A stretch of 23,963 nt of DNA. It comes from UBA8514 sp050251415. GTDB taxonomy: Bacteria; Bacillota; Clostridia; Lachnospirales; Anaerotignaceae. Of this stretch, positions 1 through 8,007 are shown one piece after another. Each line of letters starts with the position of its first letter. Positions within the stretch are counted from its first letter, which is position 1. The translations under genes were made by a program, and so were the position numbers. Below the pieces are notes generated by a model. It saw nothing but the letters and a program-made list of their open reading frames with translations. It was not told the DNA's origin and did not search any database. The DNA is taken from assembly GCA_050251415.1 (NCBI GenBank), contig JBFWMT010000038.1:1-23963 (forward strand), read 5' to 3'.

Positions 1-19
1 CAAGCCGTTTTAAATACAT
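1..19 (-). CDS. Start of an unidentified gene, partial
   Basis: Only the first six codons (MYLKRL) are inside the window. The ATG follows a GAGGTG ribosome binding site 6 nt upstream, and the start lies 24 nt beyond the stop of the pseudouridine synthase gene with no terminator between, so it is probably the next gene of that operon. The N-terminus resembles the MYLK(K/R)LE start of chromosome-segregation SMC proteins, but six residues cannot identify it. Confidence 0.4.
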
Positions 20-43
20 GATAACACCTCAAAATACTATGTT

Positions 44-967
44 TTAATTGAAAATTTGCTGTCTAATTCTTTCAAGTAGCTTTATAAAATAGTCTGGCAA
101 TGGTGCTTCAAACTCCATATACTCTCCTGTTTCTGGATGAATAAATCCCAAAATTCGTGCGTGCAGAACCTGTCCATTCAGCTTAAAGGGCTGTTTAAAT
201 GTTCCATAAACCTCGTCGCCCAAAAGAGGATGACCAATGCTGGATAAATGAACCCTAATCTGATGGGTTCTGCCGGTTTCAAGCTGTGCCTCAATAAAAC
301 AATATTGCCCAATACGTTCCATTACCCTAACGTGAGTTACCGCATGACGCCCTGCCATATGAATTGCCATTTTCTTTCTGTCTTTCGGATTACGTGCAAT
401 AGGCTTGTCCACAGTGATGCCGTCCTCTTTAATATTGCTAAGCACAATTGCATTATATTTTCTTGTGATTGTATGCTGGGCAAGCTGTAAAGCAAGGCTT
501 CTGTGTGCCATATCACTTTTTGCCACCATAAGCACCCCTGATGTATCCTTGTCTATACGATGTACAATCCCAGGACGCATGCAACCATTTATACCCGATA
601 AATCCTTGGCACAATGAAACATAAGAGCATTAACCAGAGTACCAGTATAATGTCCTGGTGCTGGATGCACAACCATACCTTGTGGCTTGTTAACCACAAT
701 AACGTGCTTGTCTTCATAAAGTATTTCAAGGGGAATATCCTCCGCCAAAATCTCCAATGGTTCTGGGTCTGGTATGGATATATCCAACACATCATCTTTT
801 CTAAGCTTATAGTTGCTTTTAACTGGCTTTGAATTAACCAAAATATTTTCATTATCAATCAGCTTTTGTACCTGACTGCGTGAAAGTTCATCCTTAACTA
901 ATGCAATATAACTATCTATTCTTTTGCCTATATCTTCTTTTTCTACTGCAATTGTAAACATTTCCAT
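44..967 (-). CDS. rluD: RluD-family 23S rRNA pseudouridine synthase
   Basis: Isomerises uridine to pseudouridine in large-subunit rRNA; the RluA/RluD family also contains tRNA enzymes. The 307-residue protein has the usual two-domain layout: an N-terminal S4 RNA-binding domain (about residues 14-66) and the catalytic domain, with the signature HRIDKDTSG at 136-144 carrying the presumed catalytic Asp139. A second conserved block, ETGRTHQIRVHL, lies near residue 230. Length matches RluD. The start codon overlaps the lspA stop by one base (TAATG), with an AAGGT ribosome binding site inside the lspA end, so the two are translationally coupled. Bacillus has the same lspA-ylyB(rluD) order. The exact uridines modified cannot be read from sequence. 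An in-frame ATG at codon 3 is an alternative start. Confidence 0.93.
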   Translation of the reverse strand: MEMFTIAVEKEDIGKRIDSYIALVKDELSRSQVQKLIDNENILVNSKPVKSNYKLRKDDVLDISIPDPEPLEILAEDIPLEILYEDKHVIVVNKPQGMVVHPAPGHYTGTLVNALMFHCAKDLSGINGCMRPGIVHRIDKDTSGVLMVAKSDMAHRSLALQLAQHTITRKYNAIVLSNIKEDGITVDKPIARNPKDRKKMAIHMAGRHAVTHVRVMERIGQYCFIEAQLETGRTHQIRVHLSSIGHPLLGDEVYGTFKQPFKLNGQVLHARILGFIHPETGEYMEFEAPLPDYFIKLLERIRQQIFN

Positions 968-1452
968 TATTTTTTACCTTCACCCTTCAAATTTGGCTCA
1001 TCTTTAATTACCAAAAGCAACAACACCGCCAAAAGTATAGTTCCGGCTACAACATAAATATCCGCCACATTAAATACAGGATAATTTATAAACGTAAATT
1101 CAAAATAGTCCACCACATATCCTCGTAGAAGCCTGTCTATAGCATTGCCCCATGCTCCAGCCAAAATAAGAACAAGGGAAAACCTTAGAAAATTGTGTGC
1201 ATAGTCCTTCTCTTTCATTTTACGAAGATATATAATAACGCCAATTGTTACAGCTATGGTAAGTATAACAAAAAACCATCTCTGCCCCTCTAAAATACCA
1301 AAAGCGGCACCCCTGTTTTCAACAAAGGTAAAGTCAAACCACCCATCAATAACCTTTATATTGCCCACTGGTTTAAGTTGTGTAAGTGCAATGTATTTTG
1401 AATATTGGTCAATAGCAGTTAAAATAACCACGCTTAGCAGAATAATTATCAT
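967..1452 (-). CDS. lspA: Lipoprotein signal peptidase (signal peptidase II)
   Basis: Membrane aspartyl protease that removes the signal peptide from diacylglyceryl-modified prolipoproteins. The 161-residue protein has four hydrophobic segments (about 1-15, 59-76, 92-108 and 130-150). It carries the family motifs ENRGAAFG (45-52), GNAIDR (102-107) and FNVAD (127-131); Asp106 and Asp131 are the expected catalytic pair. Length is typical. The ATG has an AGGGGA ribosome binding site within the last codons of aroB, and its stop overlaps the rluD start, so it is an internal member of a tightly coupled operon. Confidence 0.96.
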   Translation of the reverse strand: MIIILLSVVILTAIDQYSKYIALTQLKPVGNIKVIDGWFDFTFVENRGAAFGILEGQRWFFVILTIAVTIGVIIYLRKMKEKDYAHNFLRFSLVLILAGAWGNAIDRLLRGYVVDYFEFTFINYPVFNVADIYVVAGTILLAVLLLLVIKDEPNLKGEGKK

Positions 1453-1453
1453 C

Positions 1454-2554
1454 TTAATCCCCTACATTTCCGTTTTTAATAACATAATTAATTGCCACCA
1501 TAATTTCTTCTTCAGCAACTTGGTCAGTGCGTAATGTTTCACCCATTTTTTTAATAAGAACAAAGCTTATTTTATTGTTTTTAACCTTCTTGTCAAAAAA
1601 CATTTGTCTATGCACTGCCTCTGCTGATATTCCTTGGGCATAAACAGGCAAATCAAAATATCTAAGCAAGTCTATAAATTCATCCAAAAATTCCTGAGCT
1701 ATAAACTTACGTTGAACGCAAATTTTAAGTACTGCAACCATACCAATTGCAACGCATTCCCCGTGAAGAAGTGTAAACTCTTTCACAGTTTCTATGGCAT
1801 GTCCTATTGTGTGTCCAAAATTAAGTATTTCTCGTAGTCCGCCCTCTTTTTCATCCTTGCTTACCACATCAGCCTTAATTTTGCAGCATTCACCAATAAC
1901 CGTTGCCATTGTTGCTTCGTCCAGTGCCTTTATCTGGGCTTTATTGTTTTTAATAAACTCGTAGAATTTAGGTGATGCAATAGGTCCGTATTTAATTACC
2001 TCAGCCATGCCCGCATTAAACTCCCTTGCGGGCAAAGTTTTAAGGGTATTTATATTTATATATACAAAATCGGGCTGATAAAATGCACCAACCACGTTTT
2101 TTCCATTCTTATAATCAATGCCAACCTTACCGCCAACACTGCTGTCTACCTGCGCTAAAAGTGATGTGGGTATTTGTATAAAAGTAACCCCTCGCATATA
2201 AGTTGCCGCCCCAAAGCCTGCCATATCTCCGCACACGCCACCGCCAAGACCTGCAATTACACTTTTCCTATCCAACTTTTTCTCCATAAAAAAATCATAA
2301 AAGTCAGTAATTGTATGAATGTTTTTGCTGTTTTCTCCAGCTTGAAATGTACAAATATCAATTTGCGAAAACATATCCGAAAGGGTATCTGCAACTTGTT
2401 GCGCATACATTGGTGCAACATTGGTGTCTGCAATTATACATAGCTTTCTTCCTTTTAGCCCTGCCTTTTCCACCGCATCTTTAAGCCCATCAAAGCTGTT
2501 TTCAAAACAAATAGGATATTCGTTATTTTCAGTTACTACTTTAATATTTTCCAA
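1454..2554 (-). CDS. aroB: 3-dehydroquinate synthase
   Basis: Second enzyme of the shikimate pathway: converts DAHP to 3-dehydroquinate using NAD+ and a divalent metal. The sequence shows the glycine-rich NAD-binding block GLGGGVCGDMAGF, the PTSLLAQVDSSVGGK motif, and metal ligands in AEVIKYG (Glu185), NFGHTIGHAIE (His248) and LLHGE (His264), numbered from the start chosen here. An upstream in-frame GTG at 2563 exists, but AGAGGTG lies 6 nt before the TTG at 2554 and includes that GTG, so TTG (MENIKVV) is the better start, giving 366 residues. Other shikimate genes are absent from the window. It sits between ylmH and lspA, where Bacillus carries divIVA and ileS. Confidence 0.95.
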   Translation of the reverse strand: MENIKVVTENNEYPICFENSFDGLKDAVEKAGLKGRKLCIIADTNVAPMYAQQVADTLSDMFSQIDICTFQAGENSKNIHTITDFYDFFMEKKLDRKSVIAGLGGGVCGDMAGFGAATYMRGVTFIQIPTSLLAQVDSSVGGKVGIDYKNGKNVVGAFYQPDFVYININTLKTLPAREFNAGMAEVIKYGPIASPKFYEFIKNNKAQIKALDEATMATVIGECCKIKADVVSKDEKEGGLREILNFGHTIGHAIETVKEFTLLHGECVAIGMVAVLKICVQRKFIAQEFLDEFIDLLRYFDLPVYAQGISAEAVHRQMFFDKKVKNNKISFVLIKKMGETLRTDQVAEEEIMVAINYVIKNGNVGD

Positions 2555-2565
2555 TACAAACACCT

Positions 2566-3357
2566 CTAAACATATTTAAGAAAAACAACACTAATTCTGT
2601 CCTTCTTAGTTTTCCCTCTTACCTCCAGTAATTTTGCACGCCCAAATCCACGTACTGAAAGCATATCGCCTTCCTTAAGAGCCTTAGATACACTTGAGGC
2701 TGTAATCCAGTTTATGAAAACCTTTTCACCCTCAATAAGTGCCGCCGCCTTGCCACGGCTCATGTTAAATGCTGCTCCAACAAGGGCATCAAGCCTAAGC
2801 GATGACACTGTAACAAATTTTTCCTCCGTGTTCTTTGTTGGCATATCTACTTCCTCAATCCCTTGAAGTTGAGTTTTTACAGTAGTTTTCCCAACACGCA
2901 AAAGGTTAGCACATATGAACTGTGCTATTTCCTCACATGCAAAAATAAGGGTATAATCCTCAAATAAGAAAATATCCCCTACCTTTCCTCTGTCTATGCC
3001 AAGACCTAGAACCGATCCTAAAAAATCCCTGTGCGTAAGGTCTTTAGAAAACTTCATGTTTGCAGAAATTTTAACCGCTTTTATAGGAAATTCAGCTTCA
3101 TCTATTTCTTTGTAGTCAGGACAAAAACCAATGCGTCGTCTCTCGCATTGGTCACTTCCGCCAAAAATAGTAAAGTTAAGCCCTTGTATGCCGCCTATGG
3201 CTCTAATTAAAATTTCCATTTTGCCAGGGTCACAGAAATCTGTAAATGTACTTTCATGTCGCTTCAAACTAAAATCAGCCTGATCCAAGACCTTTGCTAA
3301 CAAAAGCCTTTCATCAGGCTGGTTTACACTACGTAATAACGCTTGTTTGTCAAGCAT
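2566..3357 (-). CDS. ylmH: YlmH-type S4-domain RNA-binding protein
   Basis: The 263-residue protein matches the YlmH family: an N-terminal domain with the characteristic HRDFLGSVLGLGIDRGKVGD block (109-128) and a C-terminal S4 RNA-binding domain (about 183-245, with NMSRGKAAALIEGEKVFIN). Bacillus YlmH binds stalled 50S subunits and takes part in ribosome-associated quality control; this is family knowledge and is not readable here. The start has a GGTGAGAG ribosome binding site, 11 nt downstream of the yggT stop. The gene order sepF-yggT-ylmH is the classical one. The usual next gene, divIVA, is replaced by aroB. Confidence 0.9.
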   Translation of the reverse strand: MLDKQALLRSVNQPDERLLLAKVLDQADFSLKRHESTFTDFCDPGKMEILIRAIGGIQGLNFTIFGGSDQCERRRIGFCPDYKEIDEAEFPIKAVKISANMKFSKDLTHRDFLGSVLGLGIDRGKVGDIFLFEDYTLIFACEEIAQFICANLLRVGKTTVKTQLQGIEEVDMPTKNTEEKFVTVSSLRLDALVGAAFNMSRGKAAALIEGEKVFINWITASSVSKALKEGDMLSVRGFGRAKLLEVRGKTKKDRISVVFLKYV

Positions 3358-3368
3358 TCTCTCACCGC

Positions 3369-3650
3369 CTAAAAAATCATGGTTACAATGCCTTGAAGCA
3401 CCATGCTAACAATGTTCATTAAAAACAATGCAATAATAGGCGAAAAATCAAGCATCATACCTCCGCCAATAGGAGACTTATCTATCATATGACGAACAGG
3501 CCCCAATATAGGTTCTGTAAGGTTATAGATAAACACACCTATGGAACTTTGATTAAGCATAGGAATCCATGACAAAATAATTCTTATAAAAATAAGAAAA
3601 TAAATCAGCTTAAAAAATGTTTCTATTGAATTAAGCAATAAACTCTGCAT
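3369..3650 (-). CDS. yggT: YggT/YlmG family membrane protein
   Basis: The 93-residue protein has two hydrophobic segments (about 11-28 and 67-90) separated by the family loop RIILSWIPMLNQSS...LTEPILGPVR (about 23-53). This is the usual YggT size and layout. The biochemical role is unsettled; homologues are linked to cell division or to organisation of membrane complexes. A clear AGGAG ribosome binding site precedes the ATG. It lies between sepF and ylmH as in Bacillus and many other Firmicutes. Confidence 0.9.
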   Translation of the reverse strand: MQSLLLNSIETFFKLIYFLIFIRIILSWIPMLNQSSIGVFIYNLTEPILGPVRHMIDKSPIGGGMMLDFSPIIALFLMNIVSMVLQGIVTMIF

Positions 3651-3675
3651 AAAATTTCTCCTGTCAGCCCGTTAA

Positions 3676-4206
3676 TTATTTTGAACCGCCTGCCCAAGGT
3701 AAAATGACCCCTTTGGTTTTTAATTCTTCTTTAAAATCTCCCGAAACATCAACATTTTCAGGTGCAATAATAAATATGTTATTTGCAACCCTCTGAATTG
3801 TACCATCAAGAGAGTAGCATGTACCACTTAAAAAGTCCATAATCCTTTGGGCAGTGGGATATTCTATCTTTTCCAGATTAACCACAACTGGCTTCCTTGC
3901 CTTTACATGGTCACATATTTCCTGTGCATCTTCATATTTTTCGGGCTTAATAATGCAAACTTGCATTTGTACGTTGGTATGTATGCTAACAACCTGAGAA
4001 TTACTTCTTCTGCCCATGCTACCGCCATAGATTTGTGACTGTGACATTGCACCACGAGATGACGATGGAGAATAGTCCATAGTCTCTCTTTCCCTTTTAT
4101 CAAATCTATCTGATGAGCTCATTTCGTAATCGTCTAAATCCTCGTAATCCTCATCATCATAATCCCCCTGAGTAAACGCATTTTTTACCTTATCTAATAA
4201 TCCCAC
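3676..4206 (-). CDS. sepF: Cell division protein SepF
   Basis: Membrane anchor and bundling factor for FtsZ at the septum. The 176-residue protein shows the expected parts: an N-terminal amphipathic membrane-targeting helix (MGLLDKVKNAF), an acidic, Ser/Arg-rich linker (about 14-75) and the SepF core (about 79-152) with VVVNLE, FLSGTCYSLDG and FIIAPENVDV. The start is GTG, supported by a GAGGGGGAAC ribosome binding site 5-6 nt upstream. The linker has a strongly acidic stretch (DYDDEDYEDLDDYE). It is followed by yggT and preceded by yggS, the standard division cluster. Confidence 0.95.
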   Translation of the reverse strand: MGLLDKVKNAFTQGDYDDEDYEDLDDYEMSSSDRFDKRERETMDYSPSSSRGAMSQSQIYGGSMGRRSNSQVVSIHTNVQMQVCIIKPEKYEDAQEICDHVKARKPVVVNLEKIEYPTAQRIMDFLSGTCYSLDGTIQRVANNIFIIAPENVDVSGDFKEELKTKGVILPWAGGSK

Positions 4207-4286
4207 TATAGTTCCCCCTCAAAATTTTCTTTTCCAACGGGTGCTTTAACCCTTTGTAAAATATAAAAACTGATGTATTGTTTACC

Positions 4287-4991
4287 TTAATTTTTGTTTG
4301 GGTAAAGTCTTGCACCAAATACCCCTGTACCTACCCTAACCATGGTCGCTCCTTCTTCCACGGCAACCTCGTAATCTCCTGTCATTCCCATAGATAGAAC
4401 ATCCATGTATACATTATCAATTTTTTTACCGTTAATGTCAACAAGTAATTGCTTCATTTGCTTAAAATAAACCCTGTTTTCCTCTGCATTTTCTACAAAA
4501 GGTGCTACTGTCATAAGTCCTTTTATCATAATATTGGGTAATTTGGAAATTTCTAGTACAATTTCTTCTGCATCATTTGGGCTTATTCCAAATTTACTTT
4601 CTTCGTTAGCTATGTTTATTTCCAATAGTATTTTTGCAGTTATATCATGTTGTAAAGCACGTTTTGATATTTCTTGGGCCAGCTTAACACTGTCTACAGA
4701 ATGTATAAAATCAACCTTATCTATTATATATTTTACCTTGTTAGTTTGCAAATGACCAATCAGGTGCCATTTAATACCCTCACCCATAGGCTCATATTTA
4801 TCCATAATTTCTTGTACTTTATTTTCACCAAGGTTGTTTTCACCTGTTTCAACAGCCTCTTTAATACGTGGAACATCTATGGTTTTAGAAACAACAATGA
4901 AAGTAATATCATCCCTTGTTCTGCCGCTTTTCACAGCTGCTGCCTCTATTCTTTTATTTATCAGTTCTATATTTTCTTTTATGCTGCTCAT
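4287..4991 (-). CDS. yggS: YggS/PLPBP family pyridoxal phosphate homeostasis protein
   Basis: A PLP-binding alanine-racemase-fold protein without known catalysis that buffers PLP and affects amino-acid and vitamin B6 balance. The 234-residue length is typical. Lys36 in FIVVSKT is the expected PLP lysine. Other conserved blocks are GENKVQE (55-61), WHLIGHLQTNK (75-85), IHSVDS (96-101), LSMGMTGDYEVAVEEGAT (199-216) and RVGTGVFG (219-226). The ATG has a strong GGAAGGAAG ribosome binding site. It occupies the ylmE position directly upstream of sepF. Confidence 0.94.
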   Translation of the reverse strand: MSSIKENIELINKRIEAAAVKSGRTRDDITFIVVSKTIDVPRIKEAVETGENNLGENKVQEIMDKYEPMGEGIKWHLIGHLQTNKVKYIIDKVDFIHSVDSVKLAQEISKRALQHDITAKILLEINIANEESKFGISPNDAEEIVLEISKLPNIMIKGLMTVAPFVENAEENRVYFKQMKQLLVDINGKKIDNVYMDVLSMGMTGDYEVAVEEGATMVRVGTGVFGARLYPNKN

Positions 4992-5045
4992 TTTTTTACT
5001 TCCTTCCCTTTTATGGAAACGCTGATTTAATACAGTCTGCGTTCC

Positions 5046-6548
5046 TTAGTTAACTGATTCCTCATCCTGCACCGCTTTAGCATCAGACACAATTTTATCG
5101 TAAACCTTAAGCCCAAATTGGCTTTGGGCATTTACTATGGCGTAATCACTGTTTTGTCCCAAAATATCAACTACTGTAAATTCTGCAAGGGAACTGTTTG
5201 CAACATAAACACCCTTGTAAGTAGCAACATCACCCAAGGTATATGTTTGCGCTTCTTCGCCCATTCCCACAATAACATCACCTATTTTAAGATTTTCAAA
5301 ATCCTGTAATACATATACATAATTTTCATCAGAATTAGCTATCTTTATCCTTTGGAATATATCTCCAGTACCTGTACGCTTAATAATACCCTGTTCATCA
5401 AGACTATTTGATAAAAGTGTTTTTGGTATTTTCAAAAAAGTTCGCTCAACAATAGCCGCATTTGGGACTTTGAATCCACTGTATACGCTTTCCTTAACAC
5501 TAAAATACATTGTTCTAAGTTCAAGAAAATCTATTAAGTTTCGGTCGGTTACAAACACAACATACGTAGTAGTATCCCCAATATCCATGCTTTCAATTTT
5601 AACTTGAACCGTTTTTTCTTCATCATCTACTGTAGTATAAATATCTAAATAGTCTCCCGTTTCCCACCCAGCAGAAACTTCGTTTGGCACGTTTGATACA
5701 ACATACCATGTGTTGGATTTTACAATTTTAAAAAGCGGTGAACCCGCACTTACTGCAAGGCTTTTGGATATATACTCTGGCTGTACGGTCATTTTTATTT
5801 GCTCTGCTGAAACATCTTTACGCACCTTTGGTGTTACTATTCCCTCAAAATTGTCTATTTTAAGTGAAAATATACCGCTGTACTGGGTTCTTACCGTTTC
5901 CTGGCTTACTTCAAGCTGACTTTCATACTGGTCACGCTCGGCGGAAAGCTCTGCAGTACTTTTTGTATTCTCTGCAAGCCAAATTTGATTACGTAAATTT
6001 ATCTGGGTTTGGACTTGATTTTTAAGAGAATACATGTCTGAAACATTGTTATTTATAAGCTTATACACCGTTGAATCTACAGAGTTTTCAATGTTTTTTT
6101 CAGTTCTTTCAATATCTTCTTTAAACAAGGAAAAATCCGTTCTGTTTTTCTGTATATCAAGTATTCCCTTGTCAATTTTTTTAATTTCATCTTCAATTAC
6201 CTGGGTTGTGCCAGTGTTTTTAACTGTGCAAACCAAAGCATTTTTTGCAACCTTTTCGTTTTCAGAATAATTATATTCCGGCGTTCCATCCATACTGCTT
6301 TCCACCACAAATTCGTCCCTCACAATTATTCCTCTTAAAGTTGCAGGAACATCTATAGAGCCATAGTTTACAGTTTCTACCCCCACAGATGGTTTATTTA
6401 TAAACATTAAAAGAAATCCTATCAGGTAAATGAATAACGCTGAAAAGATAACTGTCGTAAGCAATCTATGATTTTTCTTTTTCTGGGGTCTTTTTCCCTT
6501 TGTACGCTGTGCTTGGTTTTGCACAGCCTTCCTTCTTCCGTTAGCCAA
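5046..6548 (-). CDS. HlyD-like membrane-fusion/adaptor protein, orphan
   Basis: Resembles HlyD/MFP periplasmic adaptors: a very basic cytoplasmic N-terminus, one transmembrane segment (about residues 30-51), a split barrel/lipoyl-like beta region (about 60-115), a coiled-coil stretch (about 117-220), then a long beta-rich C-terminal part. The start is read as TTG at 6548 (MANGRRKAV) because a GGGGGG ribosome binding site lies 7 nt upstream; an upstream TTG at 6569 has no such site. It is the first gene behind the operon promoter and lies 54 nt before yggS. No ABC or RND transporter or outer-membrane partner is encoded in the window, and the organism looks Gram-positive. The role is unknown; envelope assembly or export linked to division is an inference from position only. 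Confidence 0.75.
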   Translation of the reverse strand: MANGRRKAVQNQAQRTKGKRPQKKKNHRLLTTVIFSALFIYLIGFLLMFINKPSVGVETVNYGSIDVPATLRGIIVRDEFVVESSMDGTPEYNYSENEKVAKNALVCTVKNTGTTQVIEDEIKKIDKGILDIQKNRTDFSLFKEDIERTEKNIENSVDSTVYKLINNNVSDMYSLKNQVQTQINLRNQIWLAENTKSTAELSAERDQYESQLEVSQETVRTQYSGIFSLKIDNFEGIVTPKVRKDVSAEQIKMTVQPEYISKSLAVSAGSPLFKIVKSNTWYVVSNVPNEVSAGWETGDYLDIYTTVDDEEKTVQVKIESMDIGDTTTYVVFVTDRNLIDFLELRTMYFSVKESVYSGFKVPNAAIVERTFLKIPKTLLSNSLDEQGIIKRTGTGDIFQRIKIANSDENYVYVLQDFENLKIGDVIVGMGEEAQTYTLGDVATYKGVYVANSSLAEFTVVDILGQNSDYAIVNAQSQFGLKVYDKIVSDAKAVQDEESVN

Positions 6549-6585
6549 TGCACTTCCCCCCACAAGCAAAACTTATATGCTTCTG

Positions 6586-6614
6586 ATTATAATACATTTT
6601 TTGCCATAGGTAAA
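6586..6614 (-). promoter_or_regulatory. Promoter of the HlyD/yggS/sepF operon
   Basis: A sigma-A-like promoter: -10 TATAAT (6586-6591), 17-bp spacer, -35-like TTTACC (6609-6614, 4 of 6 matches). The expected transcript start is about 30 nt before the TTG start of the HlyD-like gene. No promoter of similar quality was noticed between the eight tightly packed genes downstream, so this probably drives the whole cluster through rluD. Confidence 0.6.
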
Positions 6615-6654
6615 CATAAAATTAATCCAAGGCTTTAAAACTTGTAAGCTAAAC

Positions 6655-6682
6655 AAAAAAGGTGAAGACTAATGTCCTCACC
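6655..6682 (-). terminator. Intrinsic terminator of the oxidoreductase operon
   Basis: On the minus strand a 9-bp stem (GGTGAGGAC / GTCTTCACC, one G-U pair) with loop ATTA is followed by TTTTTTGTTT. It lies 20 nt beyond the gamma-subunit stop codon and upstream of the next promoter. Confidence 0.85.
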
Positions 6683-6701
6683 CCAAATGTGGCCGCAACT
6701 A

Positions 6702-7256
6702 TTATTTAAGGGTTTTCGCAACTTCAGCACCCTTTGTAAGTGCCTCCCTGTTTATAGGGATAAGCTTTGCTTTGTTGTCGCCAAAAACCTTAAGGAAAGC
6801 TTTAAGAATAGATTCGCTTTCAACTATTTTGTCAATTTCTATAACAGCACCAAGCATGATGATGTTAATTAATTTTGCATTGCCAAGCTCATTAGCCAAA
6901 TCATTTACAGGGATATAATAAACATTTACGTCATCTCTGTCAACCTTTTCGCTTATAATGCTTGAGTTAACAAATATTGAACCGCCAGCTGCTACCTTAG
7001 GCACAAATTTGTGGAAAGAAGGAAGATTCATTACAACAGCAGTTGTAACACCAGTTTCAAAAATAGGCGAGCCTACTGGTGTGTCTGAAACTATTACAGA
7101 ACAGTTCGCAGTACCGCCACGCATTTCAGGACCATAAGCCGGAACCCATGAAACCTCTTTACCGTCAATCATGCCTGCGTATGTTAAAAGCTGACCCATG
7201 GACATAACTCCCTGTCCGCCAAAACCAGCACAGCTAATTTTATGTGTTTTTCCCAT
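6702..7256 (-). CDS. 2-oxoacid:ferredoxin oxidoreductase, gamma subunit
   Basis: Gamma subunit of a ferredoxin-dependent 2-oxoacid oxidoreductase (VOR/KOR class), which oxidatively decarboxylates 2-oxoacids to acyl-CoA. The 184-residue protein shows the family motifs GFGGQGV (11-17) and YGPEMRGGTANCSVIVS (41-57). Length is typical for separate gamma subunits. The start has a GAGGAGGG ribosome binding site within the end of the beta gene, one base from its stop. It is the last gene of the operon before the terminator. The substrate (2-oxoglutarate or branched-chain 2-oxoacids) cannot be decided from this subunit. Confidence 0.92.
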   Translation of the reverse strand: MGKTHKISCAGFGGQGVMSMGQLLTYAGMIDGKEVSWVPAYGPEMRGGTANCSVIVSDTPVGSPIFETGVTTAVVMNLPSFHKFVPKVAAGGSIFVNSSIISEKVDRDDVNVYYIPVNDLANELGNAKLINIIMLGAVIEIDKIVESESILKAFLKVFGDNKAKLIPINREALTKGAEVAKTLK

Positions 7257-7257
7257 A

Positions 7258-8007
7258 TTATTTACCCTCCTCTACATCTTTAAATACACCGAGAGGATAG
7301 TATGGAATCATCTTTTCTCCAACAAACTCCATGGACTTTGTAGCTGAAAGACCCCAGTTAGTTGGACAGCTTGATACTACCTCAACCATAGTAAATCCTT
7401 TGCCTGCCTTCTGATACTCAAGTGCTTTTTTAATAGCCTTTTTAGCTTTAATAACATGGGCTGGAGTGTCAACTGCAACTCTTTCAATATATGCAGGTCC
7501 GTCAAGTGTACCAAGAAGCTCACTAACACGTATTGGATTACCGTTTCTTTCAAGGTCACGACCAGCCTGAGATGTAGTTGCTCTCATTCCTGGAAGTGTG
7601 GTAGGTGCCATCTGACCGCCTGTCATGCCGTAAATACCATTGTTAATGAAAACAGTGGTAATTTTTTCGCCTCTAGCAGCAGCATGAACAATTTCAGCCA
7701 TACCAATAGATGCAAGGTCGCCATCGCCTTGATAAGTAATAACAGTTTTATCAGGATGTACTCTCTTAATACCTGTGCCTGTTGCTGGTGCACGTCCGTG
7801 AGCACAATGTATAGAATCATATGTAAAATATTTAGGAATGAATACAGCACAACCAACAGGTGCACAAATAATTGTGTTGTCAGTTTCATTCATTTCATCA
7901 ATGCATTCTGCTATCAGTCTATGAACAATACCATGTCCACAGCCTGGGCAATAATGCATTCTTGTATCTGTAAGTCCGTTAGGTTTCTTAAATACTGTTG
8001 TTGACAT
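7258..8007 (-). CDS. 2-oxoacid:ferredoxin oxidoreductase, beta (TPP-binding) subunit
   Basis: Carries the thiamine pyrophosphate site: GDGDLASIG (94-102) followed by INNGIYGMTGGQMAPTT (121-137), the classical GDG...NN TPP motif. The N-terminus has CPGCGHG (20-26). At 249 residues it is a typical VOR/KOR beta subunit lacking its own ferredoxin domain. Its ATG overlaps the alpha-subunit stop by one base (TAATG) with a GGGAGGTG ribosome binding site, so equimolar translation with alpha is expected. It works with the alpha, gamma and ferredoxin subunits encoded alongside. Confidence 0.94.
   Translation of the reverse strand: MSTTVFKKPNGLTDTRMHYCPGCGHGIVHRLIAECIDEMNETDNTIICAPVGCAVFIPKYFTYDSIHCAHGRAPATGTGIKRVHPDKTVITYQGDGDLASIGMAEIVHAAARGEKITTVFINNGIYGMTGGQMAPTTLPGMRATTSQAGRDLERNGNPIRVSELLGTLDGPAYIERVAVDTPAHVIKAKKAIKKALEYQKAGKGFTMVEVVSSCPTNWGLSATKSMEFVGEKMIPYYPLGVFKDVEEGK

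Noticed and set aside
1..19. Firm call of SMC for the gene at the left edge
   Set aside because: Only six residues are visible; the match to the SMC N-terminus could be chance.
7456..8004. Plus-strand open frame of 182 codons
   Set aside because: Antisense to the TPP-binding beta subunit; low-complexity composition and no similarity to any family I know.
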